Below the pieces are notes generated by a model. It saw nothing but the letters and a program-made list of their open reading frames with translations. It did not search any database and was not told the DNA's origin. The position numbers and the translations under genes were made by a program. From Acidimicrobiia bacterium (lineage in GTDB: Bacteria; Actinomycetota; Acidimicrobiia; UBA2766): 35,997 nucleotides of DNA. The stretch's first letter is position 1. Each line of letters opens with the position of its first letter. The stretch covers positions 1-35,997 of the forward strand of contig JAIBAC010000012.1 in the NCBI GenBank assembly GCA_019695375.1, given 5' to 3'. Positions 24,112-31,480 of the stretch are shown here, in pieces.

Positions 24112-25512
24112 GTGGCGCGATTCGACGTAGTGGTCATCGGTGGCGGTCCCGGGGGTTACGGCGCCGCTCTGTACGGGGCCTCCGCCGGGCTCAACGTCGC
24201 GCTCGTCGAGGCCCGCGACATCGGCGGCACGTGCCTGAACCGGGGCTGCATCCCCGCGAAGGAGCTGCTGCAGACCGCCGAGGTGTTCCGCACCGTGGCG
24301 GGGGCGGGAGAGTTCGGTGTCCAGGTGGGGGCGCCGTCGATCGACTGGACGCAGGCGGTCAAACGCCAGGGGCAGGTGGTCTCGCGCCTCGTCAAGGGCA
24401 CCACGGGCCTGCTCGGGCGCCGCGAGGTCGCGATGTATGCGGGATTCGGCCGGCTCGCCGGTGCGGGCGTCGTCGACGTCATGGGCTCCGACGGCGCCGG
24501 CGAGCGGATCGAGGCCGACGCCGTGATCCTGGCGACGGGCTCGGCACCTGCCACGATCCCCGGCTTCGACATCGACGGTGACCGGATCTGCACAAGCGAC
24601 CAGGCTCTCTTCTGGGATCCGTTGCCGCGCAGCGTCGCGATCGTCGGCGCCGGTGTCATCGGTGCCGAGTTCGCGTCCGCGCTCACCGACGTCGGCGTGC
24701 AGGTGCTGCTGCTCGAAGCGCTCCCGAAGATGCTCGGTTCGAGCGATCCCGAGCTGTCGGAGCACCTGCGCAAGGAGCTCGTCAAGCGCCGTGTCGACGT
24801 GCGCCTCGGCGCTTCGGTCACCGGTCACCGCCCCGCCGAGACCCCGGGCATGGAGACGATCGCGTTCACGCACTCGGGTGAGGACCTCGAGGCCGACGTC
24901 GAGAAGGTCCTCGTCGCTGTCGGGAGGCGTCCGTACACGGGCGGGATGGGGTTCGCCGAAGCCGGTGTCGCCGTCGACGCACGCGGCTTCATAGAGGTCG
25001 ATCCGGAGACGCTGCGCACGAGCGTCGACGGCGTGTGGGCGCTGGGGGACTGCATTGCGACGCCGGCCCTCGCGCACGTCGCCTACGCCGAGGCGATGGT
25101 CGCGATCCGGGCGATCCTCGGCGAGGCCCCCGCGCCCGTGAACTACGACGGTGTGCCGTGGTGCGTCTACACCCACCCCGAGGTCGCGTGGGCCGGCCTC
25201 GACGAGGACGAGGCCCGCGCCCGCGGGTACGAGGTCGAGGTCGTCAAGACCAACTACGCGGCGATCGGGCGGGCGATGATCCTGGGCGAGACCAAGGGCT
25301 TCGTGAAGATCGTCGCCGACGCCAAGACCGGGCGCATGCTCGGAGTGCACATCGTCGGGCCGTGGGCCACGGAGCAGCTCACGGAGGGCTACCTCTCGGT
25401 GAACTGGGAGGCGACAGCCGCTGAGCTCGGTCATCTGGTGCACGCGCACCCGACACTGTCCGAGGCGATGGGCGAGTCGGCCCTCCGCCTCACCGGCCGG
25501 TCCATCCACTGA
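24112..25512 (+). CDS. lpdA: Dihydrolipoyl dehydrogenase (E3)
   Basis: This 466-residue flavoprotein reoxidises lipoyl groups of 2-oxoacid dehydrogenase or glycine cleavage complexes with NAD+. It has the FAD motif VVVIGGGPGGYGAALYGASA, the redox disulfide C41/C46 in GGTCLNRGCIPAKELLQ, the NAD motif VAIVGAGVIGAEFASAL, the second FAD motif GVWALGDC and the catalytic dyad H446/E451 in VHAHPTLSEAMGES. Start is GTG 24112; GGAG lies about 10 bases upstream. The lipoate synthesis gene follows 154 bases downstream on the same strand, which supports a lipoate-linked role over a mercuric or other disulfide reductase. Confidence 0.94.
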   Translation: MARFDVVVIGGGPGGYGAALYGASAGLNVALVEARDIGGTCLNRGCIPAKELLQTAEVFRTVAGAGEFGVQVGAPSIDWTQAVKRQGQVVSRLVKGTTGLLGRREVAMYAGFGRLAGAGVVDVMGSDGAGERIEADAVILATGSAPATIPGFDIDGDRICTSDQALFWDPLPRSVAIVGAGVIGAEFASALTDVGVQVLLLEALPKMLGSSDPELSEHLRKELVKRRVDVRLGASVTGHRPAETPGMETIAFTHSGEDLEADVEKVLVAVGRRPYTGGMGFAEAGVAVDARGFIEVDPETLRTSVDGVWALGDCIATPALAHVAYAEAMVAIRAILGEAPAPVNYDGVPWCVYTHPEVAWAGLDEDEARARGYEVEVVKTNYAAIGRAMILGETKGFVKIVADAKTGRMLGVHIVGPWATEQLTEGYLSVNWEATAAELGHLVHAHPTLSEAMGESALRLTGRSIH

Positions 25513-25526
25513 CAACGCCTCCATCC

Positions 25527-25640
25527 CCAAACGCGGGCGAGGTGTCGTGTGTGCGGGTCAGGTCACCCGCGTTTGGCGGGGGGTGTGTCCGCAAACGCGG
25601 GTGGGGTGTCGTGTGTGCGGGTCGGGTAGCCCGCGTTTGG
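25527..25640. repeat. Tandem doublet of hairpins with alternative pairing (block B)
   Basis: Two copies with a 64-base period lie between lpdA and the lipoate gene. Copy 1 has arms CCAAACGCGGG (25527-25537) and CCCGCGTTTGG (25566-25576). Copy 2 has CAAACGCGGG (25592-25601) and CCCGCGTTTG (25630-25639). Both spacers are 28 bases and share GGTGTCGTGTGTGCGGGTC. In copy 1 the right arm can alternatively pair with an internal GCGGGT (25553-25558) as GCGGGT-N6-ACCCGC. The layout resembles block A but the sequence is unrelated. Possible roles are a REP-like element or a terminator. Confidence 0.8.
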
Positions 25641-25652
25641 CGGGGGGGCGCG

Positions 25653-25658
25653 TACGCT
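25653..25658 (+). promoter_or_regulatory. -10 element TACGCT for the LipB-LipA gene (leaderless)
   Basis: TACGCT lies 8 bases before the ATG at 25667, and no Shine-Dalgarno intervenes. Confidence 0.5.
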
Positions 25659-25666
25659 GATCCGCG

Positions 25667-27310
25667 ATGACAGCCGCCGTCCGCTCCCCATCGCCTGGCC
25701 TGCCCAAGCTGCGGGCACGCTGGCTCGGCCGCGTCGGCTACCGCGAGGCGTGGGACCTCCAGCGTGCGCTGTTCGACGCCCGTGTGCGTGACGAAGGCGA
25801 GGACTACATGCTCCTCGTGGAGCACCCCCACACGTACACGTGCGGGCGGCGCACGGACCCGGCCCACCTGCTGCGCACGCCCGAGGAGTACGCGGCGCTC
25901 GGTGCGGAGGTCGTCGACGTCGACCGCGGCGGTGACGTCACCTACCACGGACCCGGCCAGCTCGTCGTGTACCCGATAATGCGCCTCGGCCGTCCCGACG
26001 TCGTCGCCCACGTCCGCAGGCTCGAGGAGCTCGTGATCGCGACCCTCGCCGGATTCGGGATAGTGGGCGAACGTGTCGACGGCTTCACCGGCGTCTGGGC
26101 CGGCGGCGCCAAGGTGTGCCAGATCGGCTGCCGCGTCACACGTGGTGTGACCATGCACGGCCTCGCCCTGAACGTGGCACCCGACCCCGAGTACTGGCGC
26201 CACATCGTGCCGTGCGGCATCGAGGACTGCTCCGTCACGTCGATCGCGGAGCTCACGCACGAGCGCATCGACGTCGCCACGGTCGCCCGTGCCCTGCTCG
26301 AGCAGGCTCGGGCCACGTTCGGGCGCGACGTCGACTTCTGCGGTGAGGCGTGGCCGCGCTCGCGCCCGCGCCGTGGTGCGTCGATCCCGGTCGCGGGCGT
26401 GCGCAGCCTGCGGGCTGCGGCCGTCGAGGCAGGCCCCGACGTCAGGGCGCAGGCACGCGGACGTCCCTCGTGGCTGAAGCGACGCGCGCGTCTCGCCGAC
26501 GCCGGGTTCGTCGAGCTCAAGGCCCTCATGCGCGGGCTCGACCTGCACACGGTGTGCGAGGAGGCGGGCTGCCCGAACATCTACGAGTGCTGGAGCGAGC
26601 GCACGGCCACGTTCATGATCCTGGGCAAGGACTGCACCCGATCGTGCGGCTTCTGCGAGGTCGACACCGCGAAGCCGCTCCCCGTCGATCCCGCCGAACC
26701 CGAGCGGGTCGCGGATGCCGTGGATGCCATGGACCTCGAGTACGCGGTGCTGACCAGCGTCGCACGCGACGACCTCGACGATGGCGGGGCGGCGGCCTTC
26801 GCCGCCTGCATCGACGCGATCCGGCGACGCCGGCCTGGCTGCGAGATCGAGGTGCTCGTACCCGACTTCAAGGGTGACCACGCTGCCGCCACCGTGGTCT
26901 TCGACGCACGGCCCGACATCTTCAACCACAACCTCGAGTCGGTTGCCCGCCTCCAGCGCCTCGTCCGGCCTCAAGCCGGCTACGCCCGCAGCCTCACCCT
27001 GCTCGCACGTGCCAAGCGCGCGGGGCTCGTCACCAAGTCCGGGATCATCTGCGGGATGGGTGAGACGGAGTCCGAGGTCGTCGAGGCGATGGCCGACCTG
27101 CGCGCCGTCGGCTGTGACATCCTCACCATCGGCCAGTACCTGCGACCTTCCGCCAGGCACCTCCCGGTGCATCGCTGGGTGGAGCCGGCGGAGTTCGACC
27201 GCCTCGCCGCCACCGGCCGTGATCTCGGATTCGCGCATGTCGAGTCCGGTCCGCTCGTGCGATCGAGCTACCACGCCCGCAGCGCGGCAGCATCGGGGCG
27301 CCGGCTTTGA
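25667..27310 (+). CDS. lipB-lipA: Fused octanoyltransferase-lipoyl synthase (LipB-LipA)
   Basis: One uninterrupted 547-codon frame encodes both steps of de novo lipoate assembly. Residues 1 to about 228 are LipB, which moves octanoyl from ACP to a lipoyl domain: RGGDVTYHGPGQLVVYPI, K149 in GGAKVCQIG and the thioester cysteine C183 in IVPCGIEDCSVTS. Residues about 229-264 form a basic, alanine-rich linker. Residues about 265-547 are LipA, a radical SAM sulfur-insertion enzyme: C297, C302 and C308 (auxiliary cluster, CEEAGCPNIYEC), C323, C327 and C330 (CTRSCGFC), and R532-S-S-Y535 near the end. All catalytic residues of both parts are present, so a bifunctional enzyme is expected. LipB and LipA are normally separate neighbouring genes. 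The M24 gene overlaps the stop in TTGA. A sequencing error joining two genes is unlikely because linker and frame are smooth. Confidence 0.93.
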   Translation: MTAAVRSPSPGLPKLRARWLGRVGYREAWDLQRALFDARVRDEGEDYMLLVEHPHTYTCGRRTDPAHLLRTPEEYAALGAEVVDVDRGGDVTYHGPGQLVVYPIMRLGRPDVVAHVRRLEELVIATLAGFGIVGERVDGFTGVWAGGAKVCQIGCRVTRGVTMHGLALNVAPDPEYWRHIVPCGIEDCSVTSIAELTHERIDVATVARALLEQARATFGRDVDFCGEAWPRSRPRRGASIPVAGVRSLRAAAVEAGPDVRAQARGRPSWLKRRARLADAGFVELKALMRGLDLHTVCEEAGCPNIYECWSERTATFMILGKDCTRSCGFCEVDTAKPLPVDPAEPERVADAVDAMDLEYAVLTSVARDDLDDGGAAAFAACIDAIRRRRPGCEIEVLVPDFKGDHAAATVVFDARPDIFNHNLESVARLQRLVRPQAGYARSLTLLARAKRAGLVTKSGIICGMGETESEVVEAMADLRAVGCDILTIGQYLRPSARHLPVHRWVEPAEFDRLAATGRDLGFAHVESGPLVRSSYHARSAAASGRRL

Positions 27311-28434
27311 CCGCCGCCGCCGGGGTAACGCCGGTGCCCGACTGGGGCGCGCGCATCGACGCCGCCCGCGCGGCCATGTCCGATCTCGGCATCGAGTCCC
27401 TCGGCGTCACGGCGGGCAGCGACCTCACGTACCTGTGCGGCTACGAGGCGATGCCGCTGGAGCGGATCACGATGTTCGTCGTCGGTCTCTGGGGTGAGCC
27501 CGTGCTCGTCGTGCCCGAGCTCGAGGCGCCCCGCGTCGACGACCGCGATGGCCTCTTCGAGGTCGTCACATGGGCCGACGGCGAGGATTCCCTCGACATC
27601 TGCGCGCGGATGCTGCGCCGCGCAGGCCACCCCGGTGGTCCGGTCGCGATCGGTGACCGCGCGTGGGCCGAGCACCTGCTCGGCCTGCAGCGACGCCTGT
27701 ACCACGCGACGTGGGTGCCGGCATCGGACGTGCTGCGAGGCCTGCGGTCCGTGAAGTCGGCGGCTGAGATAGCGCTGCTACGAGAGGCCGGCGCCGCCAT
27801 CGACGCGGTCGTCGAGACGCTCCCGTCTCTTGAATGGGCCGGACGCACCGAGGCGGAGGTCGCAGCGGCCATCGGGGACGAGATCGTCGCGGCCGGACAC
27901 GAGCTCGTCAACTTCGTGATCGTCGCCGCGGGCGCCAACGCGGCTTCGCCTCACCACGAGCCCGGCGACAAGGTGATCAACGCCGGCGAGTGCGTGCTCG
28001 TCGACATCGGCGGCACGCGCAAGGGCTACTGCTCCGACACGACCCGCGTCGTCAGCATCGGCGCACCCGCCGCCGAGGTAGAGGCAGCATGGGATGCGCT
28101 GCGCGCGGCCCAAGAACGTGCGACCGCGACGGTCGCGCCCGGGATCGCTGCCGGCGCGGTCGACGCCGCCGCACGCGGCGTCATCACCGAAGCCGGGTAC
28201 GGGGACGCGTTCATCCACCGCACCGGCCACGGAATCGGCCTCGACGCGCACGAGGACCCCTACATCGTCGCGGGCAACGACGAGGAGCTGCAGCCGGGCA
28301 TGTGCTTCTCGATCGAGCCCGGCATCTACTTGAGCGGCAGGTTCGGCCTGCGCCTCGAGGACATCGTCGCCGTGACCGACGACGGCGTCGAGGTCCTGAA
28401 CCGCACCGCTCACGAACTCATCGTCGTCGGGTGA
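27307..28434 (+). CDS. M24 family metallopeptidase, Xaa-Pro aminopeptidase-like
   Basis: This 375-residue protein has an N-terminal creatinase-like domain (about 1-150) and a pita-bread catalytic domain. All five metal ligands are present: D233 and D244 in LVDIGGTRKGYCSDTTR, H308 in HRTGHGIGLDAHE, E337 in SIEPGIYL and E351 in RLEDIV. It should remove N-terminal residues before proline, using two Mn or Co ions. The start is TTG 27307, overlapping the upstream stop by 4 bases, so it is coupled to lipB-lipA. In many actinobacteria an M24 gene has other neighbours, so the pairing is probably not functional. Confidence 0.9.
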   Translation: MTAAAGVTPVPDWGARIDAARAAMSDLGIESLGVTAGSDLTYLCGYEAMPLERITMFVVGLWGEPVLVVPELEAPRVDDRDGLFEVVTWADGEDSLDICARMLRRAGHPGGPVAIGDRAWAEHLLGLQRRLYHATWVPASDVLRGLRSVKSAAEIALLREAGAAIDAVVETLPSLEWAGRTEAEVAAAIGDEIVAAGHELVNFVIVAAGANAASPHHEPGDKVINAGECVLVDIGGTRKGYCSDTTRVVSIGAPAAEVEAAWDALRAAQERATATVAPGIAAGAVDAAARGVITEAGYGDAFIHRTGHGIGLDAHEDPYIVAGNDEELQPGMCFSIEPGIYLSGRFGLRLEDIVAVTDDGVEVLNRTAHELIVVG

Positions 28435-28484
28435 GCCGTGCGATGGGCCACGCAGGGGGAGGGGCCGCTGTCAGGAGCCGGACC

Positions 28485-29000
28485 GTGCGCGTCGGCTCCG
28501 CGATGTTCGTCGTCGGTCTCGCTGTCACGCTGCAGGGATGCGGCCCGTCGCTGCCGTCCACTCCCGACTCATACGTGGTGCCCGTGGTCGGCGCGACGGC
28601 GACCCGTGGCGACGGTGCCGCCGTCGACGCCTACCGGAGCGTCTTCGGCGACACCGCCGTGGTGTACGCGGTCGGACCCGACGACGCGCAGTCCGGATTG
28701 CCCGCGGCGATCGTGGCCGTCGTGGCGCTCGGCGGCGACGTGTCCGAGGCCGACGTGGTCTCGCGCGCGCTGGGGCCGGGCGACGAGGTCGCCGAACGCG
28801 ACATCGACGGCGTTGCGGTGCGCTCCGCCACGTCGCGACAGGGTGACATCACGCTCGAGGTGCGCATCTGGCGTCCCGCCGAAGGCATCGCGGTCGTCGT
28901 GATCGGGACGCGCTCCCCGGCGGAGGCCGATGCGGTGCTTTCGGCAGTGGCAAGGCAGGCCGGTGCGGCCCGCGGTGGCGACGGCGGAACGGATGGCTGA
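28485..29000 (+). CDS. Predicted lipoprotein of unknown function
   Basis: This 171-residue exported protein has signal sequence MRVGSAMFVVGLAVTLQGCG with lipobox LQGC and lipidated C19. GTG 28485 is chosen because AGGAG sits 7 bases upstream and the signal peptide then has ideal length; a GTG at 28431 overlapping the previous stop and an ATG at 28443 are alternatives. The mature part (VVPVVGATATRGDGAAV, then a strand-rich domain with VSEADVVSRALGPGDEV and ITLEVRIWRPAEGIAVVVIG) is unrecognised. It overlaps the following lipoprotein gene by 8 bases. Confidence 0.75.
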   Translation: MRVGSAMFVVGLAVTLQGCGPSLPSTPDSYVVPVVGATATRGDGAAVDAYRSVFGDTAVVYAVGPDDAQSGLPAAIVAVVALGGDVSEADVVSRALGPGDEVAERDIDGVAVRSATSRQGDITLEVRIWRPAEGIAVVVIGTRSPAEADAVLSAVARQAGAARGGDGGTDG

Positions 29001-29667
29001 GCGTCGCGGCCGGCACCGCGGCCTCGAGGCCTGCATCGTGGTCCTGCTCGTCGTGGCCGTGGTCTCGAGCGCGTGCACCCAGGGTGTGCCCGAGGGTCGT
29101 GTCGACGAAGCTGCGTCGGAGGCGAACCCGCCGGGCACGGGACAGACGGGTGGCGCCGGCGACCGGACGCAGTCTGGGACCGGGGACACGAGCACGATCG
29201 CGGTGACCACGGCACCGCTTGGTAGACCGGCGACCAACGCCGGCAACATCTGCCGCGGCCGTGCCGACAGCTTCCTGCCCGACGCGGCCACGGGATACAG
29301 CATCGACGCCAGCGGCGACATCTCGGGGATGCTGCCCCCGGGCGCCGTCGGCATCCAGAGCGCAGGTGGCGCACTCGTGCGGCGCAACGGCGATCGCGCC
29401 GAGGGTCTCGTCTCGGCCGTCGTGTTCGACGAGCAGCCGGCCCTGACGGCAGTGGCGTCCTCGACGGTCGACATCCTCTTGCAGGCAGTGGGCGGCAAGG
29501 CAGACGTCACCGACACAACCGTCAACGGCTACGAGGCACGGACGACTTCCGGTCCCGATGGAGCGACTGTCGTCGCTTGGCCGGAGTGCCTCAACGTGTG
29601 GGTCCTCGTACGAGCGCCAGATGCTGCGATGGCGACCGACCTTGCGTCTCAGGCTCACAGCCCCTGA
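28993..29667 (+). CDS. Second predicted lipoprotein, low-complexity linker
   Basis: This 224-residue exported protein has basic N-terminus MAERRGRHRGLEA, hydrophobic core CIVVLLVVAVV and lipobox SSAC with C28. A Gly/Thr/Ser/Pro-rich linker (about 30-75) typical of cell-envelope tethers precedes a globular domain (SFLPDAATGYSIDASGDISG, VSAVVFDEQPAL) with two further cysteines (CRGRAD, WPECLN). ATG 28993 lies inside the previous gene, so the two are co-translated. Its 3' 77 bases overlap the antisense zinc-ribbon gene. Function unknown. Confidence 0.75.
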   Translation: MAERRGRHRGLEACIVVLLVVAVVSSACTQGVPEGRVDEAASEANPPGTGQTGGAGDRTQSGTGDTSTIAVTTAPLGRPATNAGNICRGRADSFLPDAATGYSIDASGDISGMLPPGAVGIQSAGGALVRRNGDRAEGLVSAVVFDEQPALTAVASSTVDILLQAVGGKADVTDTTVNGYEARTTSGPDGATVVAWPECLNVWVLVRAPDAAMATDLASQAHSP

Positions 29668-29884
29668 CCGTTCCGCGACCGGACTCGCCGCGGCCCGTCT
29701 CGCGGCCGGGGTCGCCGCGACCGGACCCGGCGACGTCGCAGCCGGCCTCGGGGGGCTGCGCGCGCAGCCTCTGCACACACCAGCCGCAGAAGCGTTCGGA
29801 CGGGTGGGGGCTGCGTCCGCGGATCTGCAGGTGACGTCCGCACCCGACGCAGTTGGGCGAGGCCTCGAAGCCGATGTGGGCCAT
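29591..29884 (-). CDS. Small double-CxxC (zinc-ribbon-like) protein under an SOS box
   Basis: This 97-residue protein starts at ATG 29884 behind an excellent ribosome site, GAGGAG, 6 bases upstream. The N-terminal half reads MAHIGFEASPNCVGCGRHLQ then SERFCGWCVQRL, so two CxxC pairs can bind one zinc. The C-terminal half is a Gly/Arg-rich low-complexity tail with few structured segments and may bind nucleic acid. No known family was recognised. It is preceded by a sigma70-like promoter containing an SOS box, so damage induction is predicted. The last 77 bases run antisense to the lipoprotein gene; the true stop is at 29591. Confidence 0.65.
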   Translation of the reverse strand: MAHIGFEASPNCVGCGRHLQIRGRSPHPSERFCGWCVQRLRAQPPEAGCDVAGSGRGDPGRETGRGESGRGTVRGCEPETQGRSPSQHLALVRGPTR

Positions 29885-29913
29885 GGGATCTCCTCGACGG
29901 TGGTCACGAACCC

Positions 29914-29941
29914 ACCATAGCCGAACATACGTTCGAGTCAA
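29914..29941 (-). promoter_or_regulatory. Sigma70-like promoter TTGACT-N16-TATGGT
   Basis: On the - strand TTGACT (29941-29936) and TATGGT (29919-29914) are 16 bases apart. The start point would be near 29907, giving a leader of about 23 bases that contains GAGGAG. This is one of few promoters in the window with a good -35 box. Confidence 0.7.
29921..29936 (-). promoter_or_regulatory. LexA (SOS) box between -35 and -10
   Basis: On the - strand the site reads TCGAACGTATGTTCGG. It contains the perfect palindrome CGAAC-N4-GTTCG and matches 11 of the 12 fixed positions of the mycobacterial SOS consensus TCGAAC-N4-GTTCGA. It fills the promoter spacer exactly, the classic place for LexA repression. 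Confidence 0.75.
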
Positions 29942-30029
29942 GTGCTCTCCGGAACGTGGCCGCAGCTGCCGCCTATTCTCGCGATCCCGGCCGGCAAGGC
30001 AGGCCCACCAGGCAGGAGCGGAAGTACGA

Positions 30030-30707
30030 ATGGGCGAGTTGGTCACCTACGACGACGGCATCCCCGGCTACCTGTCCCACAGCACCAGGGCGCGCCCCGG
30101 CGTCGTCGTGATCCAGGAGTGGTGGGGTCTCGTGGATCACATCAAGGACGTCTGCGACCGTCTCGGTGACGCCGGCTTCAACGCCCTCGCTCCCGACTTC
30201 TACAGGGGCGAGACCACCAGAGAGCCGGACGAGGCCGCGAAGAAGATGATGGAGCTCGACTTCCCGCAGGCACTTCGGGACATGTCCGAGGCCGCTGACC
30301 ACCTGCTCGCAGACCCCAACGTCACCGGTGACAAGGTCGGCGTGATCGGGTTCTGCATGGGCGGCGCTCTCGCCCTCGCGCTGGCAGCGACCCGTCCCGA
30401 CGTGATCGGCGCCGTCGTGCCCTTCTACGGCGTCCACCCCTGGGGCGAGGACACCAGGCCCGACTACACCGAGATCGACTGCGCCGTGCTCGGCCACTAC
30501 GCCGAGCTCGACACGTTCTTCACGCCCGAGAAGGCCAACGCGCTCGCGGCCGAGCTGACCGGCGCCGGCATCGACGCCACCATCAACGTGCACCCCGGCG
30601 TCGACCACGCGTTCTTCAACGACACACGTCCTGAGGTCTACAACGAGGACGTGGCCGCCGACGTCTGGCAGGAGACGCTCGACTTCCTCGACGACCACCT
30701 GCGCTAG
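30030..30707 (+). CDS. Dienelactone hydrolase family protein
   Basis: This is a 225-residue alpha/beta hydrolase. The triad is C109 in GVIGFCMGG, D161 in HYAELDTFF and H193 in VDHAFFND, with E30 in IQEWWGL as in classic dienelactone hydrolase. It hydrolyses lactones or esters; with no other aromatic-degradation gene nearby, the true substrate is open. AGGAG lies about 11 bases upstream of ATG 30030. The open frame continues upstream, but those residues are not family-like. It is divergent from the SOS-box gene 145 bases away. Confidence 0.93.
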   Translation: MGELVTYDDGIPGYLSHSTRARPGVVVIQEWWGLVDHIKDVCDRLGDAGFNALAPDFYRGETTREPDEAAKKMMELDFPQALRDMSEAADHLLADPNVTGDKVGVIGFCMGGALALALAATRPDVIGAVVPFYGVHPWGEDTRPDYTEIDCAVLGHYAELDTFFTPEKANALAAELTGAGIDATINVHPGVDHAFFNDTRPEVYNEDVAADVWQETLDFLDDHLR

Positions 30708-30752
30708 CACGGAGGCGCCGGCACCGGCTGTCGCGGCCGAGCGCGCTCCAAC

Positions 30753-30758
30753 TACTGT
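30753..30758 (+). promoter_or_regulatory. -10 element TACTGT for the membrane protein gene (leaderless)
   Basis: TACTGT lies 8 bases before the GTG at 30767, without a Shine-Dalgarno. Confidence 0.45.
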
Positions 30759-30766
30759 GGCGCCCC

Positions 30767-31480
30767 GTGCAGCTCAGCCCCGGACTCGTACTTGCGCAGT
30801 GGGCGGCGGGGATGATGGCGGTCGTCTTCGTCGTGAACCGCTGGAAGGCCACGTCGCCGGGATACGCGTGGCTGATCGACGCCGTCGCAGCCGCGTTCGC
30901 CCTGCTCGCGTGGGCGGCTGGAGGCCGCACCGACTGGTCGTTGCTCGTGCTCGCAGGTGCGGGTGCCGTCGCGATCGTGCTGTCGGCCGCCCGTCAGCGC
31001 GGTGCACCCCAGGCCGTCGCCGAGGCGATCGGCGCTGCAGCCGGCCTCTGGGTCTGCGCGCGTCTCGGCTTTGCCGCCGCCGATCCGGGGTGGATGGGTG
31101 CGCTGCGTGCGCTGGCCGGCGCCGCGTTCCTCGGCGCTGTCACCGATGCGATGGCGCTCGGCCACTGGTACCTCATCGACCCCAAGCTGCCCAAGGTCGC
31201 GATCAGGAGGCTCAACGCGATCGTGGCAGGGACGCTCGCCGCGCTCAGCCTCGTCCTCGTGCTGCCGCCCGACTCGGTGCTGGCAGCGTTCGGCTCGGCC
31301 ACGCTGATGGTCCTCGGCTGGCTCGCGACGTCGGTGTTCTGCGGGGTGCTCGTCGTCCTGGTGGGCCGCGCCTTGCGCGAGAAGGGATACGCGGCCGTGA
31401 TGTCGGCGGCGGCGCTGCTCCACGCGGCGACGATGGTCGCCGTCGGCGTGGTGGTCACCGGCGGTCTGGCCGCGTCCTGA
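30767..31480 (+). CDS. Unknown polytopic membrane protein with GHWYLID motif
   Basis: This 237-residue protein has about seven hydrophobic helices over its whole length. The only striking polar motif within a helix-rich stretch is TDAMALGHWYLIDPKLPKVA near residues 126-145, containing H, W, Y and D that could line a pore or bind a cofactor. No signal peptide or known transporter signature was recognised. GTG start at 30767 with TACTGT 8 bases upstream. Its 3' end overlaps the convergent methyltransferase gene by 26 bases. Confidence 0.7.
   Translation: MQLSPGLVLAQWAAGMMAVVFVVNRWKATSPGYAWLIDAVAAAFALLAWAAGGRTDWSLLVLAGAGAVAIVLSAARQRGAPQAVAEAIGAAAGLWVCARLGFAAADPGWMGALRALAGAAFLGAVTDAMALGHWYLIDPKLPKVAIRRLNAIVAGTLAALSLVLVLPPDSVLAAFGSATLMVLGWLATSVFCGVLVVLVGRALREKGYAAVMSAAALLHAATMVAVGVVVTGGLAAS

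Noticed and set aside
25490-27274. A 594-codon - strand frame opposite the LipB-LipA gene
   Set aside because: There is no domain text; its end translates the block B repeats into low-complexity residues.
30014-30030. LexA box also controlling the dienelactone hydrolase gene
   Set aside because: The box overlaps the - strand promoter precisely but lies about 94 bases before this gene, which has its own ribosome site; nothing links it to the SOS site.
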